This document shows positions 42,385 to 52,424 of a stretch of DNA of 64,000 nt, piece after piece. This stretch comes from Ottowia flava (GTDB lineage Bacteria; Pseudomonadota; Gammaproteobacteria; Burkholderiales; Burkholderiaceae_C). Location of the stretch: assembly GCF_008017535.1 (NCBI RefSeq), contig NZ_VRUA01000017.1, forward strand, positions 24,675-88,674, read 5' to 3'. Under the pieces are notes generated by a model. It was not told the origin of the DNA. It made no database searches and was given only the letters and a program-made list of their open reading frames with translations. The position numbers and the translations under genes are program-made. Position 1 is the first letter of the stretch; the number at the start of each line of letters is the position of its first letter.

Positions 42385-44082
42385 ATGCCCGACTACCTCG
42401 TTCCGGTCGAAGACCTTCAAGCCGTGCTGTTCGACGTGCTGCACGCGCCCGCGCAGCTGGCCGAGCTGCCCGCGCACGCCGACACCGACGAGGCGCTGAT
42501 GCGCCAGATGCTGGACGAGATGGGCAAGTTCGTCAGCGGCCAGATCGCACCGCTGAACCGCATCGGCGATGAAGTGGGCGCGCAGTGGAAGGACGGCGCC
42601 GTGACCATGGCGCCCGGCTTTCGCGATGCCTACCAGGCCTTCTGGCAAGGCGGCTGGGCTGCGGTGTCGGCCGCGCCCGAAGACGGCGGCCAGGGCCTGC
42701 CCGCGGTGCTGGACGCCGCGCTGTACGAAAGCCTGTCCGCCGCCAACCACGGCTGGACCATGGCGCCCGGCCTGCTGCACGGCGCCTACGAGTGCCTGAA
42801 GCACCACGGCAGCGACGCGCTGAAAGCCGAATACCTGGAAAAGATCGCCACCGGCGAATGGCTGGCCACCATGTGCCTGACCGAACCGCACGCGGGCAGC
42901 GACCTGGGGCTGGCGAGCACCAAGGCCGTGCCGCAAGCCGATGGCAGCTACCTGATCAGCGGCACCAAGATCTTCATCAGCGGCGGCGAGCACGACCTGA
43001 CGGACAACATCGTCCACCTCGTGCTGGCGCGCGAGCCGGGTGCGCCGGCCGGCCCCAAGGGCTTGTCGCTGTTTCTCGTGCCCAAGTTCTACGCCGATGG
43101 CAGCCGCTCGGCCGTGGCGTGCGAGCGCATCGAGGAAAAAATGGGCCTGCACGGCAGCCCAACTTGCGTGATGCGCTTCGACGAAGCCCGCGGCTGGATC
43201 GTCGGCGCGCCCGGCAAGGGCCTCAACGCGATGTTCGTGATGATGAACGCCGCCCGCCTGCACGTGGCGCTGCAAGGCGTCGGCCTGCTGTCGGCCGCCT
43301 GGCAAAAAGCGGATGCGTACGCGCACGAGCGCAAGCAGATGCGGGCGCCGGGCGCCAAAGACACCAGCCTGCTCATTGACCACCCGGCCATGCAGCGCAC
43401 GCTGGCCACACAACGGGCCTGGCTGGATGCCGGGCGCGTGCTGGCCTACCAGACCGCGATCGAGCTGGACGTCGCCAAGCACCACCCTGACGCCGAGCGC
43501 CGCGCGCAGGCCGAGCGCTGGTGCGCGCTGACCACCCCGGTGCTCAAGTCGGCCTGCACGCACCAGGCCTTCCACGGCGGCAGCGACTGCCTGCAGGTCT
43601 TCGGCGGCCACGGCTACGTCAGCGAATGGGGCATCGAGCAGCACGTGCGCGACGCGCGCGTGGCCATGATCTACGAGGGCACGAACGAGATCCAGGCGAT
43701 CGACCTGCTGGTGCGCAAGGTGCTGGCCGATGGCGGCACCGGTCTGGCCGCGCTGCTGGACCGCGTGCGCGCCGAAGCCGGCGAAGGCCCGCTCGGGCGC
43801 GAAGCCGTGCGCTGCGCCGACGCACTGCAGGCGTTGACGGCCCAAATCGTTCAAGCCAGCCAGGGCGACGCCACACTGCCCTACTGGGTCGCCGACGACT
43901 ACCTGCGCGCCGCCGCGATCGCGCTGATGGCGTGGGCGGGCGCCCGCATCGAGGCCAGCCCGGCCGCCGCGCGCCCAGGCGCCCGCGCCGCGCTGGACGC
44001 GCTGGCGCACTGGGTGCTGCCCGAATTCGACATGCGCCAGACCATCATCCAACGGCGCTTGACCCCGGCGCAGGCGGCCTGA
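42385..44082 (+). CDS. acyl-CoA dehydrogenase with C-terminal extension
   Basis: FAD enzyme of 565 residues, longer than classical acyl-CoA dehydrogenases (about 380) and like the DmdC/FadE5-type group with an extra C-terminal domain. MCLTEPHAGSDLG (about 165-177) is the FAD signature, and IYEGTNEIQAIDLLV (about 430-444) holds the catalytic-base region. It would desaturate a saturated phenylpropanoyl-CoA (for example dihydroferuloyl-CoA), widening substrate range; this is inference. Translation starts at ATG 42385 immediately after repeat copy 16 with no visible Shine-Dalgarno. The MarR gene follows two bases after its stop. Confidence 0.88.
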   Translation: MPDYLVPVEDLQAVLFDVLHAPAQLAELPAHADTDEALMRQMLDEMGKFVSGQIAPLNRIGDEVGAQWKDGAVTMAPGFRDAYQAFWQGGWAAVSAAPEDGGQGLPAVLDAALYESLSAANHGWTMAPGLLHGAYECLKHHGSDALKAEYLEKIATGEWLATMCLTEPHAGSDLGLASTKAVPQADGSYLISGTKIFISGGEHDLTDNIVHLVLAREPGAPAGPKGLSLFLVPKFYADGSRSAVACERIEEKMGLHGSPTCVMRFDEARGWIVGAPGKGLNAMFVMMNAARLHVALQGVGLLSAAWQKADAYAHERKQMRAPGAKDTSLLIDHPAMQRTLATQRAWLDAGRVLAYQTAIELDVAKHHPDAERRAQAERWCALTTPVLKSACTHQAFHGGSDCLQVFGGHGYVSEWGIEQHVRDARVAMIYEGTNEIQAIDLLVRKVLADGGTGLAALLDRVRAEAGEGPLGREAVRCADALQALTAQIVQASQGDATLPYWVADDYLRAAAIALMAWAGARIEASPAAARPGARAALDALAHWVLPEFDMRQTIIQRRLTPAQAA

Positions 44083-44084
44083 CC

Positions 44085-44636
44085 ATGGACCGACGAGCCC
44101 GAGACCGCGGCGCCCCTCGCCTTCGCGCGGTCGACACCGAGGTGGCGCGCCCGTCACCCCCCGCGGCCGATGCACTGCCGCCCGTTGACCCGGCGCCAAC
44201 GGTCGACCAGGTCGACACCAGCTACCTGCAAACCCTGGTCGGCTACAACGCGCGCCGCGCCGCGCTGACGGTGATCGGCCTGTTCGTGCCGCGCATGGCC
44301 GAATACGGGCTGCGGCCGGTCGATTTCTCGATCCTGTCGGTGATCCGGCACAACCCGGGCATCACGTCCAAGCAGCTGTGCAGCGCCCTCAATCTGCTGC
44401 CGCCCAACCTGGTGGGCAAGATCGCTGCCATGGACAAGCGGGGCCTGCTGGTGCGCCACCCGCACCCGAGCGACGGGCGCGCGCTGGGCCTGCAACTGAC
44501 CCCCGCGGGCCATGCGCTGATGCACGACGCCGAGCAGAGCGCGTTCGAGCTGGAACGCGAGGCCGCGGGCGCGCTGAGCGCGTCGGAGCGCCGTACGCTG
44601 CTCCGATTGTTGCAAAAAGTATACAGTTCCAACTGA
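44085..44636 (+). CDS. MarR-family transcriptional regulator, probable ferulate-cluster repressor
   Basis: Winged-helix regulator of 183 residues. A disordered Arg/Pro-rich N-terminus (about 1-40) precedes the MarR domain: dimer helix YLQTLVGYNARRAALTVIG, recognition helix region NPGITSKQLCSALNLLPPNL, and wing RHPHPSDGRALGLQLT. MarR proteins of hydroxycinnamate operons are released by aryl-CoA ligands. The gene starts two bases after the acyl-CoA dehydrogenase stop, so it is co-transcribed with the cluster; the palindrome at 35198 is its most likely operator. Later internal starts are possible. Confidence 0.88.
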   Translation: MDRRARDRGAPRLRAVDTEVARPSPPAADALPPVDPAPTVDQVDTSYLQTLVGYNARRAALTVIGLFVPRMAEYGLRPVDFSILSVIRHNPGITSKQLCSALNLLPPNLVGKIAAMDKRGLLVRHPHPSDGRALGLQLTPAGHALMHDAEQSAFELEREAAGALSASERRTLLRLLQKVYSSN

Positions 44637-44650
44637 CCGTTCGCCCCTCA

Positions 44651-44716
44651 CAGAGTCTGGTTTTTGTAGCGGCCAACCCACGATGGGCCGGCATAAGAAG
44701 CTATGAAACTGCTAGC
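44651..44716 (+). repeat. dispersed short repeat, copy 17 (degenerate)
   Basis: TCTGGTTTTTGTAGCGGCCA then ACCCACGATGGGCCGGCATA and AGAAGCTATGAAACTGCTAG. Only the outer edges and AGCTAT agree with the family; this is the weakest assignment. Confidence 0.4.
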
Positions 44717-44726
44717 GTGCTACAGA

Positions 44727-44752
44727 TTTGCGATATAGTCGTTCCACGCAAA
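44727..44752. promoter_or_regulatory. inverted repeat upstream of HxlR-like gene
   Basis: TTTGCG (44727-44732) and CGCAAA (44747-44752) separated by 14 bases, 26 bp before the ATG. A dyad here could be an autoregulatory site of the regulator it precedes. Short arms, so tentative. Confidence 0.35.
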
Positions 44753-44777
44753 TGCGCCACCTGAGGAGAAGCCTGAA

Positions 44778-45086
44778 ATGAGTTCCAAAGAAAACGCCGC
44801 GACAGGCCAGTTGCTGGCACTGCTGGAAGCGCGCTACGCGATCCGCGTGCTGTGGGCCCTGCGCGACGGCCATCCCCAGACCTTCCGCCTGCTGCAAGAC
44901 AGCGTCGGCGGCATCACCCCCAACACCCTGAACACCCGCCTGAAAGAGCTGCGCGCCGCCAACCTGGTGACGCACGGCTCCGACGGCTACAGCCTGACGG
45001 CCAGCGGCACCGACCTGATCAAGCGCCTGTCCGATCTGCAGGCCTTTGCCACCAAGTGGGTGGCGGCGCAAGCCAAGAAGAAGTAA
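44778..45086 (+). CDS. small winged-helix regulator, HxlR-like
   Basis: A 102-residue DNA-binding protein that is essentially one winged helix: LEARYAIRVLWALRDGHPQT (about 16-35), recognition helix GITPNTLNTRLKELRAANLV, and wing SDGYSLTASG. The order fits the HxlR family, which act as dimers, though the usual N-terminal cysteine is missing. GAGGAG ahead of the ATG is a good ribosome site. It has its own terminator at 45143, so it is a single-gene unit. Ligand and targets are unknown. Confidence 0.78.
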   Translation: MSSKENAATGQLLALLEARYAIRVLWALRDGHPQTFRLLQDSVGGITPNTLNTRLKELRAANLVTHGSDGYSLTASGTDLIKRLSDLQAFATKWVAAQAKKK

Positions 45087-45142
45087 GCCCCGCATGCCGG
45101 CACATCGGCAGAGCGCCAGGCACTCCCAAGGCACATGAGAGA

Positions 45143-45163
45143 AGCGGCGCGGGCCGCTTTTTT
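45143..45163 (+). terminator. terminator after the HxlR-like gene
   Basis: AGCGGC (45143-45148), GCGG loop, GCCGCT (45153-45158), then TTTTTT. Confidence 0.85.
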
Positions 45164-45166
45164 ACC

Positions 45167-45222
45167 CTTCAAATCCGGCTTCTGCGCTACAACCATCTGC
45201 GCAGGCAGCTATCAAATCAGAA
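45167..45222 (+). repeat. dispersed short repeat, copy 18, leader of FKBP gene
   Basis: CCTTCAAATCCGGCTTCTGC then GCTACAACCATCTGCGCAGG and CAGCTATCAAATCAGAAGC. Sense, directly after the terminator and ending 9 bp before the FKBP start codon. Confidence 0.93.
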
Positions 45223-45231
45223 GCAAACGAC

Positions 45232-45573
45232 ATGAGCCAACTCCAGATCACCGACACCGTGCCGGGCACCGGCGCCGAGGCCAAGCCGGGCCAGAACGTC
45301 ACCGTGCACTACACCGGCTGGCTCTACAACGACGGCCAGCAAGGCGCCAAGTTCGACTCCAGCCGCGACCGCAACGACCCGTTTGAATTCGCCCTGGGCG
45401 CCGGCATGGTGATCAAGGGCTGGGACCAGGGCGTGGCCGGCATGAAAGTCGGCGGCCAGCGCACCCTGATCATCCCGCCTGACATGGGCTATGGCGCCCG
45501 CGGCGCCGGTGGCGTGATTCCGCCCAACGCCACGCTGAAATTCGACGTCGAACTGCTCGGCGTCAGCGGCTGA
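45232..45573 (+). CDS. FKBP-type peptidyl-prolyl cis-trans isomerase
   Basis: Small cytosolic folding enzyme of 113 residues, a complete single FKBP domain with no signal peptide. [13 protein letters not shown] (about 23-35), [34 protein letters not shown] and [20 protein letters not shown] match the active-site strands and loops of FKBP12-like proteins, including the conserved Tyr, Phe, Asp, Val-Ile and Trp. The start codon follows the repeat leader and an AGAAG sequence. Confidence 0.95.
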   Translation: MSQLQITDTVPGTGAEAKPGQNVTVHYTGWLYNDGQQGAKFDSSRDRNDPFEFALGAGMVIKGWDQGVAGMKVGGQRTLIIPPDMGYGARGAGGVIPPNATLKFDVELLGVSG

Positions 45574-45602
45574 CACCCGCCCGCTTCGGCCAAGCCGACC
45601 AG

Positions 45603-45626
45603 CGCCGCCCCCGAGGCGGCGTTTTG
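45603..45626 (+). terminator. terminator after the FKBP gene
   Basis: CGCCGCC (45603-45609), loop CCCGA, GGCGGCG (45615-45621), then TTTT. Confidence 0.88.
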
Positions 45627-45749
45627 CCTTGCAGGCTTCAGCTCCTCTCGACGGTGGTGCGGCGCAGCCGACTTGCCGTTTTTTCGGGCAAAACCGGCCC
45701 CTGGCGGTCCGAAATCTGCGTTTTTCGCTCTTTTTGAACCGCCAGCGCC

Positions 45750-45777
45750 CTTGAAACGGGTCAGCGCGCGCCCACAT
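45750..45777 (+). promoter_or_regulatory. candidate heat-shock (sigma-32) promoter of grpE
   Basis: CTTGAAA (45750-45756) and CGCCCACAT (45769-45777) with a 12-base spacer resemble the sigma-32 elements CTTGAA and CCCCAT-T. The spot is about 50 bp before the grpE ATG. No CIRCE element (HrcA operator) is visible. Confidence 0.5.
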
Positions 45778-45828
45778 GAGCGGGTAATAAGCCCCCATCA
45801 AGAGACAACCCGCACCTCCACGCAGAGC

Positions 45829-46410
45829 ATGTCCGACAAACCTTACCCCTTTTCAGCCGGCGCGCCCGGCACCGATTTCGACCCGCCGATGAGCCCTGAG
45901 GAACTGGAGGCGGCGGCCGCTGCCAACCAGGCCGATGCGTCCGCGGCACTGACCAACGCCCAGGCCGAACTGGACCAGCTCAAGGCCAAGACCGCCGAGT
46001 TGACCGACCAGGCCTTGCGCGCCCAGGCGGATGCCCAGAACGCCCGCCGCCGCGCCGACGAGGAAATCGCCAAGTCGCGCAAATTCGCGCTCGAAGGCTT
46101 CGCCGAAAGCCTGCTGCCCGTGCTGGACAGCCTGGAAGCGGCCCTGAACGTCGAAAACGCCACCGCCGAGCAGCTGCGCGAAGGCTCCGAAGCCACGCTG
46201 CGCCAACTGCTGAGCGCGCTGGAGCGCAACAAGGTGGTCGAGGTGAACCCCGCACCCGGCGCCCGCTTCGACCCCGCCACGCAGCAGGCCATCAGCATGG
46301 TGCCGGCCGCCCAGGAGCCCAACACCGTCGTGTCGGTGCTGCAAAAGGGCTACACCATCGCCGACCGCGTGCTGCGCCCGGCTCTGGTCACCGTGGCGGC
46401 GCCGCAATAA
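45829..46410 (+). CDS. grpE: nucleotide exchange factor GrpE
   Basis: Co-chaperone that releases ADP from DnaK. From ATG 45829 it has 193 residues: a disordered N-terminus, a long coiled-coil helix (about 30-95, [20 protein letters not shown]), and the beta domain with [19 protein letters not shown] and [20 protein letters not shown] (about 160-180), the family signature. It is first in grpE-dnaK-dnaJ. Longer in-frame starts (to 45673) run into non-conserved sequence. Confidence 0.95.
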   Translation: MSDKPYPFSAGAPGTDFDPPMSPEELEAAAAANQADASAALTNAQAELDQLKAKTAELTDQALRAQADAQNARRRADEEIAKSRKFALEGFAESLLPVLDSLEAALNVENATAEQLREGSEATLRQLLSALERNKVVEVNPAPGARFDPATQQAISMVPAAQEPNTVVSVLQKGYTIADRVLRPALVTVAAPQ

Positions 46411-46512
46411 GTCACCCGCTGCATCGAATTCCTTCACTGGCCGCTTGAAAACCTTGCCGCCAGCCACAGCTTTCAGACAATTCAGCTTTAAGAAGCCTCT
46501 CGGAGAAGAAAC

Positions 46513-48447
<1,935 letters not shown>

Positions 48448-48501
48448 TCCTCGGGCCCAGGTCGTTTCAGGGCGGCGTCGCGCACGTGGCGCGCCCCACA
48501 T

Positions 48502-48545
48502 GCCGCGCAGGCTGTTCCCACCGGGAATCGACTGCGCGGCTTTTA
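48502..48545 (+). terminator. strong nested hairpin between dnaK and dnaJ, possible attenuator
   Basis: GCCGCGCAG (48502-48510) pairs perfectly with CTGCGCGGC (48532-48540). Inside, TTCCC and GGGAA (48515-48527) form a second stem, and TTTTA follows. It looks like an intrinsic terminator 24 bp before the dnaJ start; partial read-through would set the DnaK:DnaJ ratio. Confidence 0.75.
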
Positions 48546-48568
48546 CTTGAGAAAAGTCGCATACCCCT

Positions 48569-49693
48569 ATGGCCAAGCGTGATTACTACGAAGTGCTGGG
48601 CGTCCCCAAGAACGCGCAGGACGAGGAAATCAAGAAAGCCTATCGCAAGCTGGCGATGAAGTTCCACCCTGACCGCAATCAGGGCAACGCGCAGGAAGCC
48701 GAGCTGAAGTTCAAGGAGGCCAAGGAGGCCTATGAGATGCTCAGCGACCCGCAAAAGCGCGCCGCGTACGACCAGTACGGCCACGCCGGGGTCGACCCCA
48801 ACATGCGCGGTGCAGAAGGCTTCGGCGGCTTTGCGGAGGCCTTTGGCGACATCTTCGGCGACATTTTCGGTGGTGGCGCACGCGGTGGCCGCGGCGGCCC
48901 GCAGATGTACCGCGGCGCGGACCTCAGCTATGCGATGGAGATCACGCTGGAAGAGGCAGCCAATGGCAAGGACGCGCAGATCCGCATCCCCAGCTGGGAC
49001 GAATGCGACACCTGCCACGGCAGCGGCGCCAAGCCCGGCACCAGCGCCACCACCTGTGGCACCTGCCACGGCCAAGGTGTCGTGCAGATGCGCCAGGGCT
49101 TCTTCAGCGTGCAGCAGACCTGCCCGCACTGCCGCGGCACGGGCAAGCAGATCAAGGACCCGTGTTCCACCTGCCACGGCCAGGGCAAGATCAAGCAGCA
49201 GAAAACGCTGGAGGTGAAAATTCCTCCCGGCATCGACGACGGCATGCGCATCCGCAGCGTCGGCAATGGCGAGCCCGGCACCAACGGCGGCCCGCCGGGC
49301 GACCTGTTCATCGAGATCCGCCTGAAGAAGCACGACATCTTCGAGCGCGACGGCGACGACCTGCACTGCGTGGTGCCGATCGGCTTTGCCGCGGCGGCGC
49401 TGGGCGGCGAGATTGAAGTGCCCACGCTGGGCGGCAAGGCGGCCATCGACATCCCCGAAGGCACGCAGGCCGGCAAGCAGTTCCGCCTGCGCGGCAAGGG
49501 CATCAAGGGCGTGCGCTCGTCGTATCCGGGCGACCTGTACTGCCACGTCAGCCTGGAAACGCCGGTCAAGCTGACCGAGCACCAGAAGAAGCTGCTCAAA
49601 GAGTTTGACGAATCCCTGCGCAAGGGCGGCGCCAAGCATTCGCCCAGCACCGAAAGCTGGACCGACCGGCTGAAGAGTTTTTTCGGCGCCTGA
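48569..49693 (+). CDS. dnaJ: chaperone DnaJ (Hsp40, type I)
   Basis: DnaK co-chaperone, 374 residues, complete type-I architecture. J domain about 1-70 with the HPD motif ([12 protein letters not shown]), Gly/Phe-rich region ([19 protein letters not shown]), and four CXXCXGXG zinc repeats ([32 protein letters not shown]; about 148-210). The C-terminal substrate-binding domain follows. The ATG lies close behind the hairpin listed above. A terminator follows 41 bp after the stop. Confidence 0.98.
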   Translation: MAKRDYYEVLGVPKNAQDEEIKKAYRKLAMKFHPDRNQGNAQEAELKFKEAKEAYEMLSDPQKRAAYDQYGHAGVDPNMRGAEGFGGFAEAFGDIFGDIFGGGARGGRGGPQMYRGADLSYAMEITLEEAANGKDAQIRIPSWDECDTCHGSGAKPGTSATTCGTCHGQGVVQMRQGFFSVQQTCPHCRGTGKQIKDPCSTCHGQGKIKQQKTLEVKIPPGIDDGMRIRSVGNGEPGTNGGPPGDLFIEIRLKKHDIFERDGDDLHCVVPIGFAAAALGGEIEVPTLGGKAAIDIPEGTQAGKQFRLRGKGIKGVRSSYPGDLYCHVSLETPVKLTEHQKKLLKEFDESLRKGGAKHSPSTESWTDRLKSFFGA

Positions 49694-49734
49694 GCGCCGG
49701 TCGCGCCGCCAAAGGCGCGCCAGTCTGACCCAGC

Positions 49735-49764
49735 GCCTGGCCTGCCCGCCAGGCGGCTTTTTTT
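49735..49764 (+). terminator. terminator after dnaJ
   Basis: GCCTGGC (49735-49741), loop CTGCCC, GCCAGGC (49748-49754), GG, then CTTTTTTTT. Confidence 0.9.
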
Positions 49765-49843
49765 CTGCACCTCTGGCCATGAGGCGGCGGCCCTCAAGCC
49801 GGCTTAAGGTCACGCTCAGACCGCGGCGCCACACTCCGGCCCC

Positions 49844-51565
49844 ATGTTGGCCTCCGCTCTCACGTCCGCGCGCCCCCTCATTCGCTCGCGCGCTCGTCAC
49901 ACTGCCGCCGAACCGGCTCCGCGCCTGACCTCCCGGCCGCTCGTCTGGCTGTTGCTGGCAGCGCTGTGGATCGCCAGCGTCGGCAACCTTGCCCTCTGGC
50001 GCGCGCTGGCCGCCCTGCCCGAGTTGGCCAACGGGCGCGGTCTGGCGTTCGGGCTGGCGTTTGGCGTTGCGGTGACGGCCCTGGTGGTGATGCTTCTCAG
50101 CCTGTTCAACTGGCGCTGGACGCTCAAGCCCGCCATTGCGCTTTGCCTGCTGACAGCCGCCGGTGGTACCTATTTCATGCAGACCTACGGCGTGGTGATC
50201 GACCCCACCATGATGGTCAACGTGCTGCTGACCGACGGGCGCGAGGCGCGCGAACTGTTCAGCTGGCCCATGGTGGGCGCGCTGCTGGTGCTGGGCGTGC
50301 TGCCGGCGGCGATGCTGTGGCGGGCACGGCTGCGCTGGCCGGGCGGCTGGCACCAAGCGCGCACCAATGCTATTGTCTTCGTAGCTGCTTGCGCAGTACT
50401 GGCGTTGTCTGGAGGTCTTTTTTTTGAAGATCTCTCGTCTACCATGCGCAACCACAAGCAGGTGCGCTACCTGATCAACCCGGTCAACACGTTCTATTCG
50501 CTCGCCCGCGTCGGCCACCGGCCGGTGCAGCGCAACGGCGCCGCCGTGCTGCCCCTGGGCGAAGATGCCCGCCTGGCCGCGCTGGCGCCGGGCGCTCGCC
50601 CGCCCCTGGTGCTGATGGTGGTGGGAGAAACGGCCCGCGCCGATCACATCGGCCTGAACGGCTACGCCCGCGACACCACGCCCGAGCTGGCGCGCGCCGG
50701 CGTGGTCAGCCTGCGCAATGTGTGGTCTTGCGGCACCAACACCGCGGCTTCCGTGCCCTGCATGTTCTCCAACCTGGGCCGCGAGGCGTTTGGCGACCGC
50801 CAAGCCAACACTGAGGGCTTGGCCGACGTGCTGCAGCGCGCGGGCCTGGCCGTGCTGTGGCTCGACAACCAGGCCGGTGGCTGCAAGGGCGTGTGCGACC
50901 GCGTGCCCAAGGTCGGCTACCAGGCTCTGGCAGCGCCTGGCCTGTGCAGCGACGATGGCGAGTGCCTGGACGAGGTCATGCTGCGCGATCTGGACGCGCG
51001 CATCGCCCAGCTGCCGCCCGAGCGCCGCGCCCGGGGCGTGGTGGTCTTCATGCACCAGATGGGCAGCCACGGGCCCGCCTATTACAAGCGCAGCCCGGCC
51101 AAGTTCAAGCCGTTTCAACCGGAATGCGCCACCAACGCGCTGCAGCAGTGCGAGCATGCGCAGCTGTTGAACGCCTACGACAACACCATCCGCTACACCG
51201 ACCACTTCCTGGCCAGCGCCATCGACTGGCTCAAGGGCCAGCAGAGCCAATGGGCGCCTGCCATGGTCTACGTATCCGACCACGGCGAATCGCTGGGCGA
51301 GAACAATCTGTACCTGCATGGTCTGCCCTACAGCATCGCGCCGGATGTGCAAAAGCGCGTGCCCTGGATCACCTGGCTGTCGCCCGCCTTCCAGCAGCAA
51401 AGCGGCATCACCAGCGCCTGCCTGGCGCGCCAGCAGGACGTCAAGCTGTCCCACGACAACTACTTCCACAGCACGCTCGGCCTGCTGGGCGTGCAGACCC
51501 AGGTGCTGGACCGCGCACACGACCTGTATGGGCGCTGCCGTCGAGCGCAAGCGCAGGCCGGCTGA
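49844..51565 (+). CDS. EptA-like phosphoethanolamine transferase (sulfatase fold)
   Basis: Inner-membrane enzyme of the EptA/MCR family that adds phosphoethanolamine to lipid A. The 573 residues form five hydrophobic segments in the first 200 residues and a periplasmic catalytic domain with MVVGETARADHIGLNGY, the nucleophile threonine in CGTNTAASVPCMFS (about 302), QMGSHGPAYYKR and the zinc-site SDHGESLGENNLYLHG. Cysteine pairs typical of the family (CKGVC, CSDDGEC) are present. Residues 175-196, the last membrane segment (NAIVFVAACAVLALSGG), are encoded by a repeat copy read on its opposite strand. The exact acceptor lipid is inferred from the family. Confidence 0.9.
   Translation: MLASALTSARPLIRSRARHTAAEPAPRLTSRPLVWLLLAALWIASVGNLALWRALAALPELANGRGLAFGLAFGVAVTALVVMLLSLFNWRWTLKPAIALCLLTAAGGTYFMQTYGVVIDPTMMVNVLLTDGREARELFSWPMVGALLVLGVLPAAMLWRARLRWPGGWHQARTNAIVFVAACAVLALSGGLFFEDLSSTMRNHKQVRYLINPVNTFYSLARVGHRPVQRNGAAVLPLGEDARLAALAPGARPPLVLMVVGETARADHIGLNGYARDTTPELARAGVVSLRNVWSCGTNTAASVPCMFSNLGREAFGDRQANTEGLADVLQRAGLAVLWLDNQAGGCKGVCDRVPKVGYQALAAPGLCSDDGECLDEVMLRDLDARIAQLPPERRARGVVVFMHQMGSHGPAYYKRSPAKFKPFQPECATNALQQCEHAQLLNAYDNTIRYTDHFLASAIDWLKGQQSQWAPAMVYVSDHGESLGENNLYLHGLPYSIAPDVQKRVPWITWLSPAFQQQSGITSACLARQQDVKLSHDNYFHSTLGLLGVQTQVLDRAHDLYGRCRRAQAQAG
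50366..50430 (-). repeat. dispersed short repeat, copy 19, translated antisense within eptA-like gene
   Basis: Plus strand: AATGCTATTGTCTTCGTAGC then TGCTTGCGCAGTACTGGCGT and TGTCTGGAGGTCTTTTTTTT. Orientation is opposite to the gene, unlike the other four coding copies. The frame is open and hydrophobic, coding a membrane helix. Confidence 0.88.
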
Positions 51566-51864
51566 TGTCGTCCGACCAATCCGACACGCCTCGCCGGTAG
51601 AACGTCCGCGTCCCACGCGGCGTTGGCCCAGCAGAGCTGCGCCGCAGAGAGACAACAGCTTGCGCAAGGCCCATCGGAGGAAAAAAGCAAGCGGCTCGCC
51701 CGCAGGACGGTGTCATCCGCGGCGCCCATTAGCCTTGGACGATCTGGGCTTGCACGGCACGCGGTCAGCCAGCCCAACGGGTGCCATCAGGCCAACGCGC
51801 TCGGCACCCCGCCTGGCTCCGTGTCCGGGCGCCGGCTGGTCACCCCCCGCGGCGCGGCAGTGGC
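51566..51864. other. intergenic region after the eptA-like gene
   Basis: No supported gene. It has normal GC content and no recognisable repeat, tRNA or clear terminator hairpin with T tract. The convergent GIY-YIG-like gene ends at 51865. Confidence 0.4.
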
Positions 51865-52371
51865 TCAGACCTTGGCGGCATACAAGGTGGCGACCTGCTG
51901 GCCGAAAGCCGCGCTCGCCTTGGATGGTTTCCTGTCGTCGTTGAATTCGGGCAGGCCGCCCACGGCGCGGGCGTGCTCCGCCAGGCAGCGGTATTCGAAC
52001 TGGGCCACTTCCCCCATCACCTCCAGATCACTGGGATGGAGAGACGTCACGTCGCACGGAAATGGCACCACTGCCACGTACAAGGCCCGAGCCACGGACG
52101 CATAGTCAGGGTACAGACAGCGAACCCGGTCGGCGCCGCGGTGGCCCGTGCGGCCACGCACCGCGTTGTCGAACTGCCCAAGGCGCGCGCGCAGGCCACC
52201 GCGGGAAATCGTCATGCCGATGTAGGCGATCTGGCGGCACCACGTGAAGGGCGCGGACGGGTCGAACGCCTCGTCGGCCAGCGCGCACACGTACACCCCC
52301 GGGTGGCTCAAGCCCGCAATCGCCTCGCGCTGCGGCCATGCCTGCCACCCTGTAAACCTGTCCTCATACAT
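51865..52371 (-). CDS. GIY-YIG-like protein
   Basis: Protein of 168 residues from ATG 52371, which has GGAGGAGGAA nine bases upstream. A possible GIY-YIG core is visible: PGVYVCAL (about 23-30, in place of GIY), then IAYIGMTISRGGLRARLGQF (about 48-67, in place of YIG and the catalytic Arg helix). The later FEYRCLAEHA may supply the conserved Glu. Such domains cut DNA in repair enzymes and homing nucleases, but solitary chromosomal members often have unknown roles. No neighbour suggests a function; it reads the same way as the flavodoxin-like gene, 53 bp upstream. Confidence 0.65.
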   Translation of the reverse strand: MYEDRFTGWQAWPQREAIAGLSHPGVYVCALADEAFDPSAPFTWCRQIAYIGMTISRGGLRARLGQFDNAVRGRTGHRGADRVRCLYPDYASVARALYVAVVPFPCDVTSLHPSDLEVMGEVAQFEYRCLAEHARAVGGLPEFNDDRKPSKASAAFGQQVATLYAAKV

Positions 52372-52424
52372 AGTCCAACATTCCTCCTCCAACCGTCAGC
52401 CCTGCCCCTCGGGTGCCGCCGACG

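Noticed and set aside
48546..48570. Sigma-32-like promoter (CTTGA and CCCCTAT) directly before dnaJ
   Set aside because: The -10-like part overlaps the dnaJ ATG, which would make a truncated or leaderless message lacking its start. Treated as chance.
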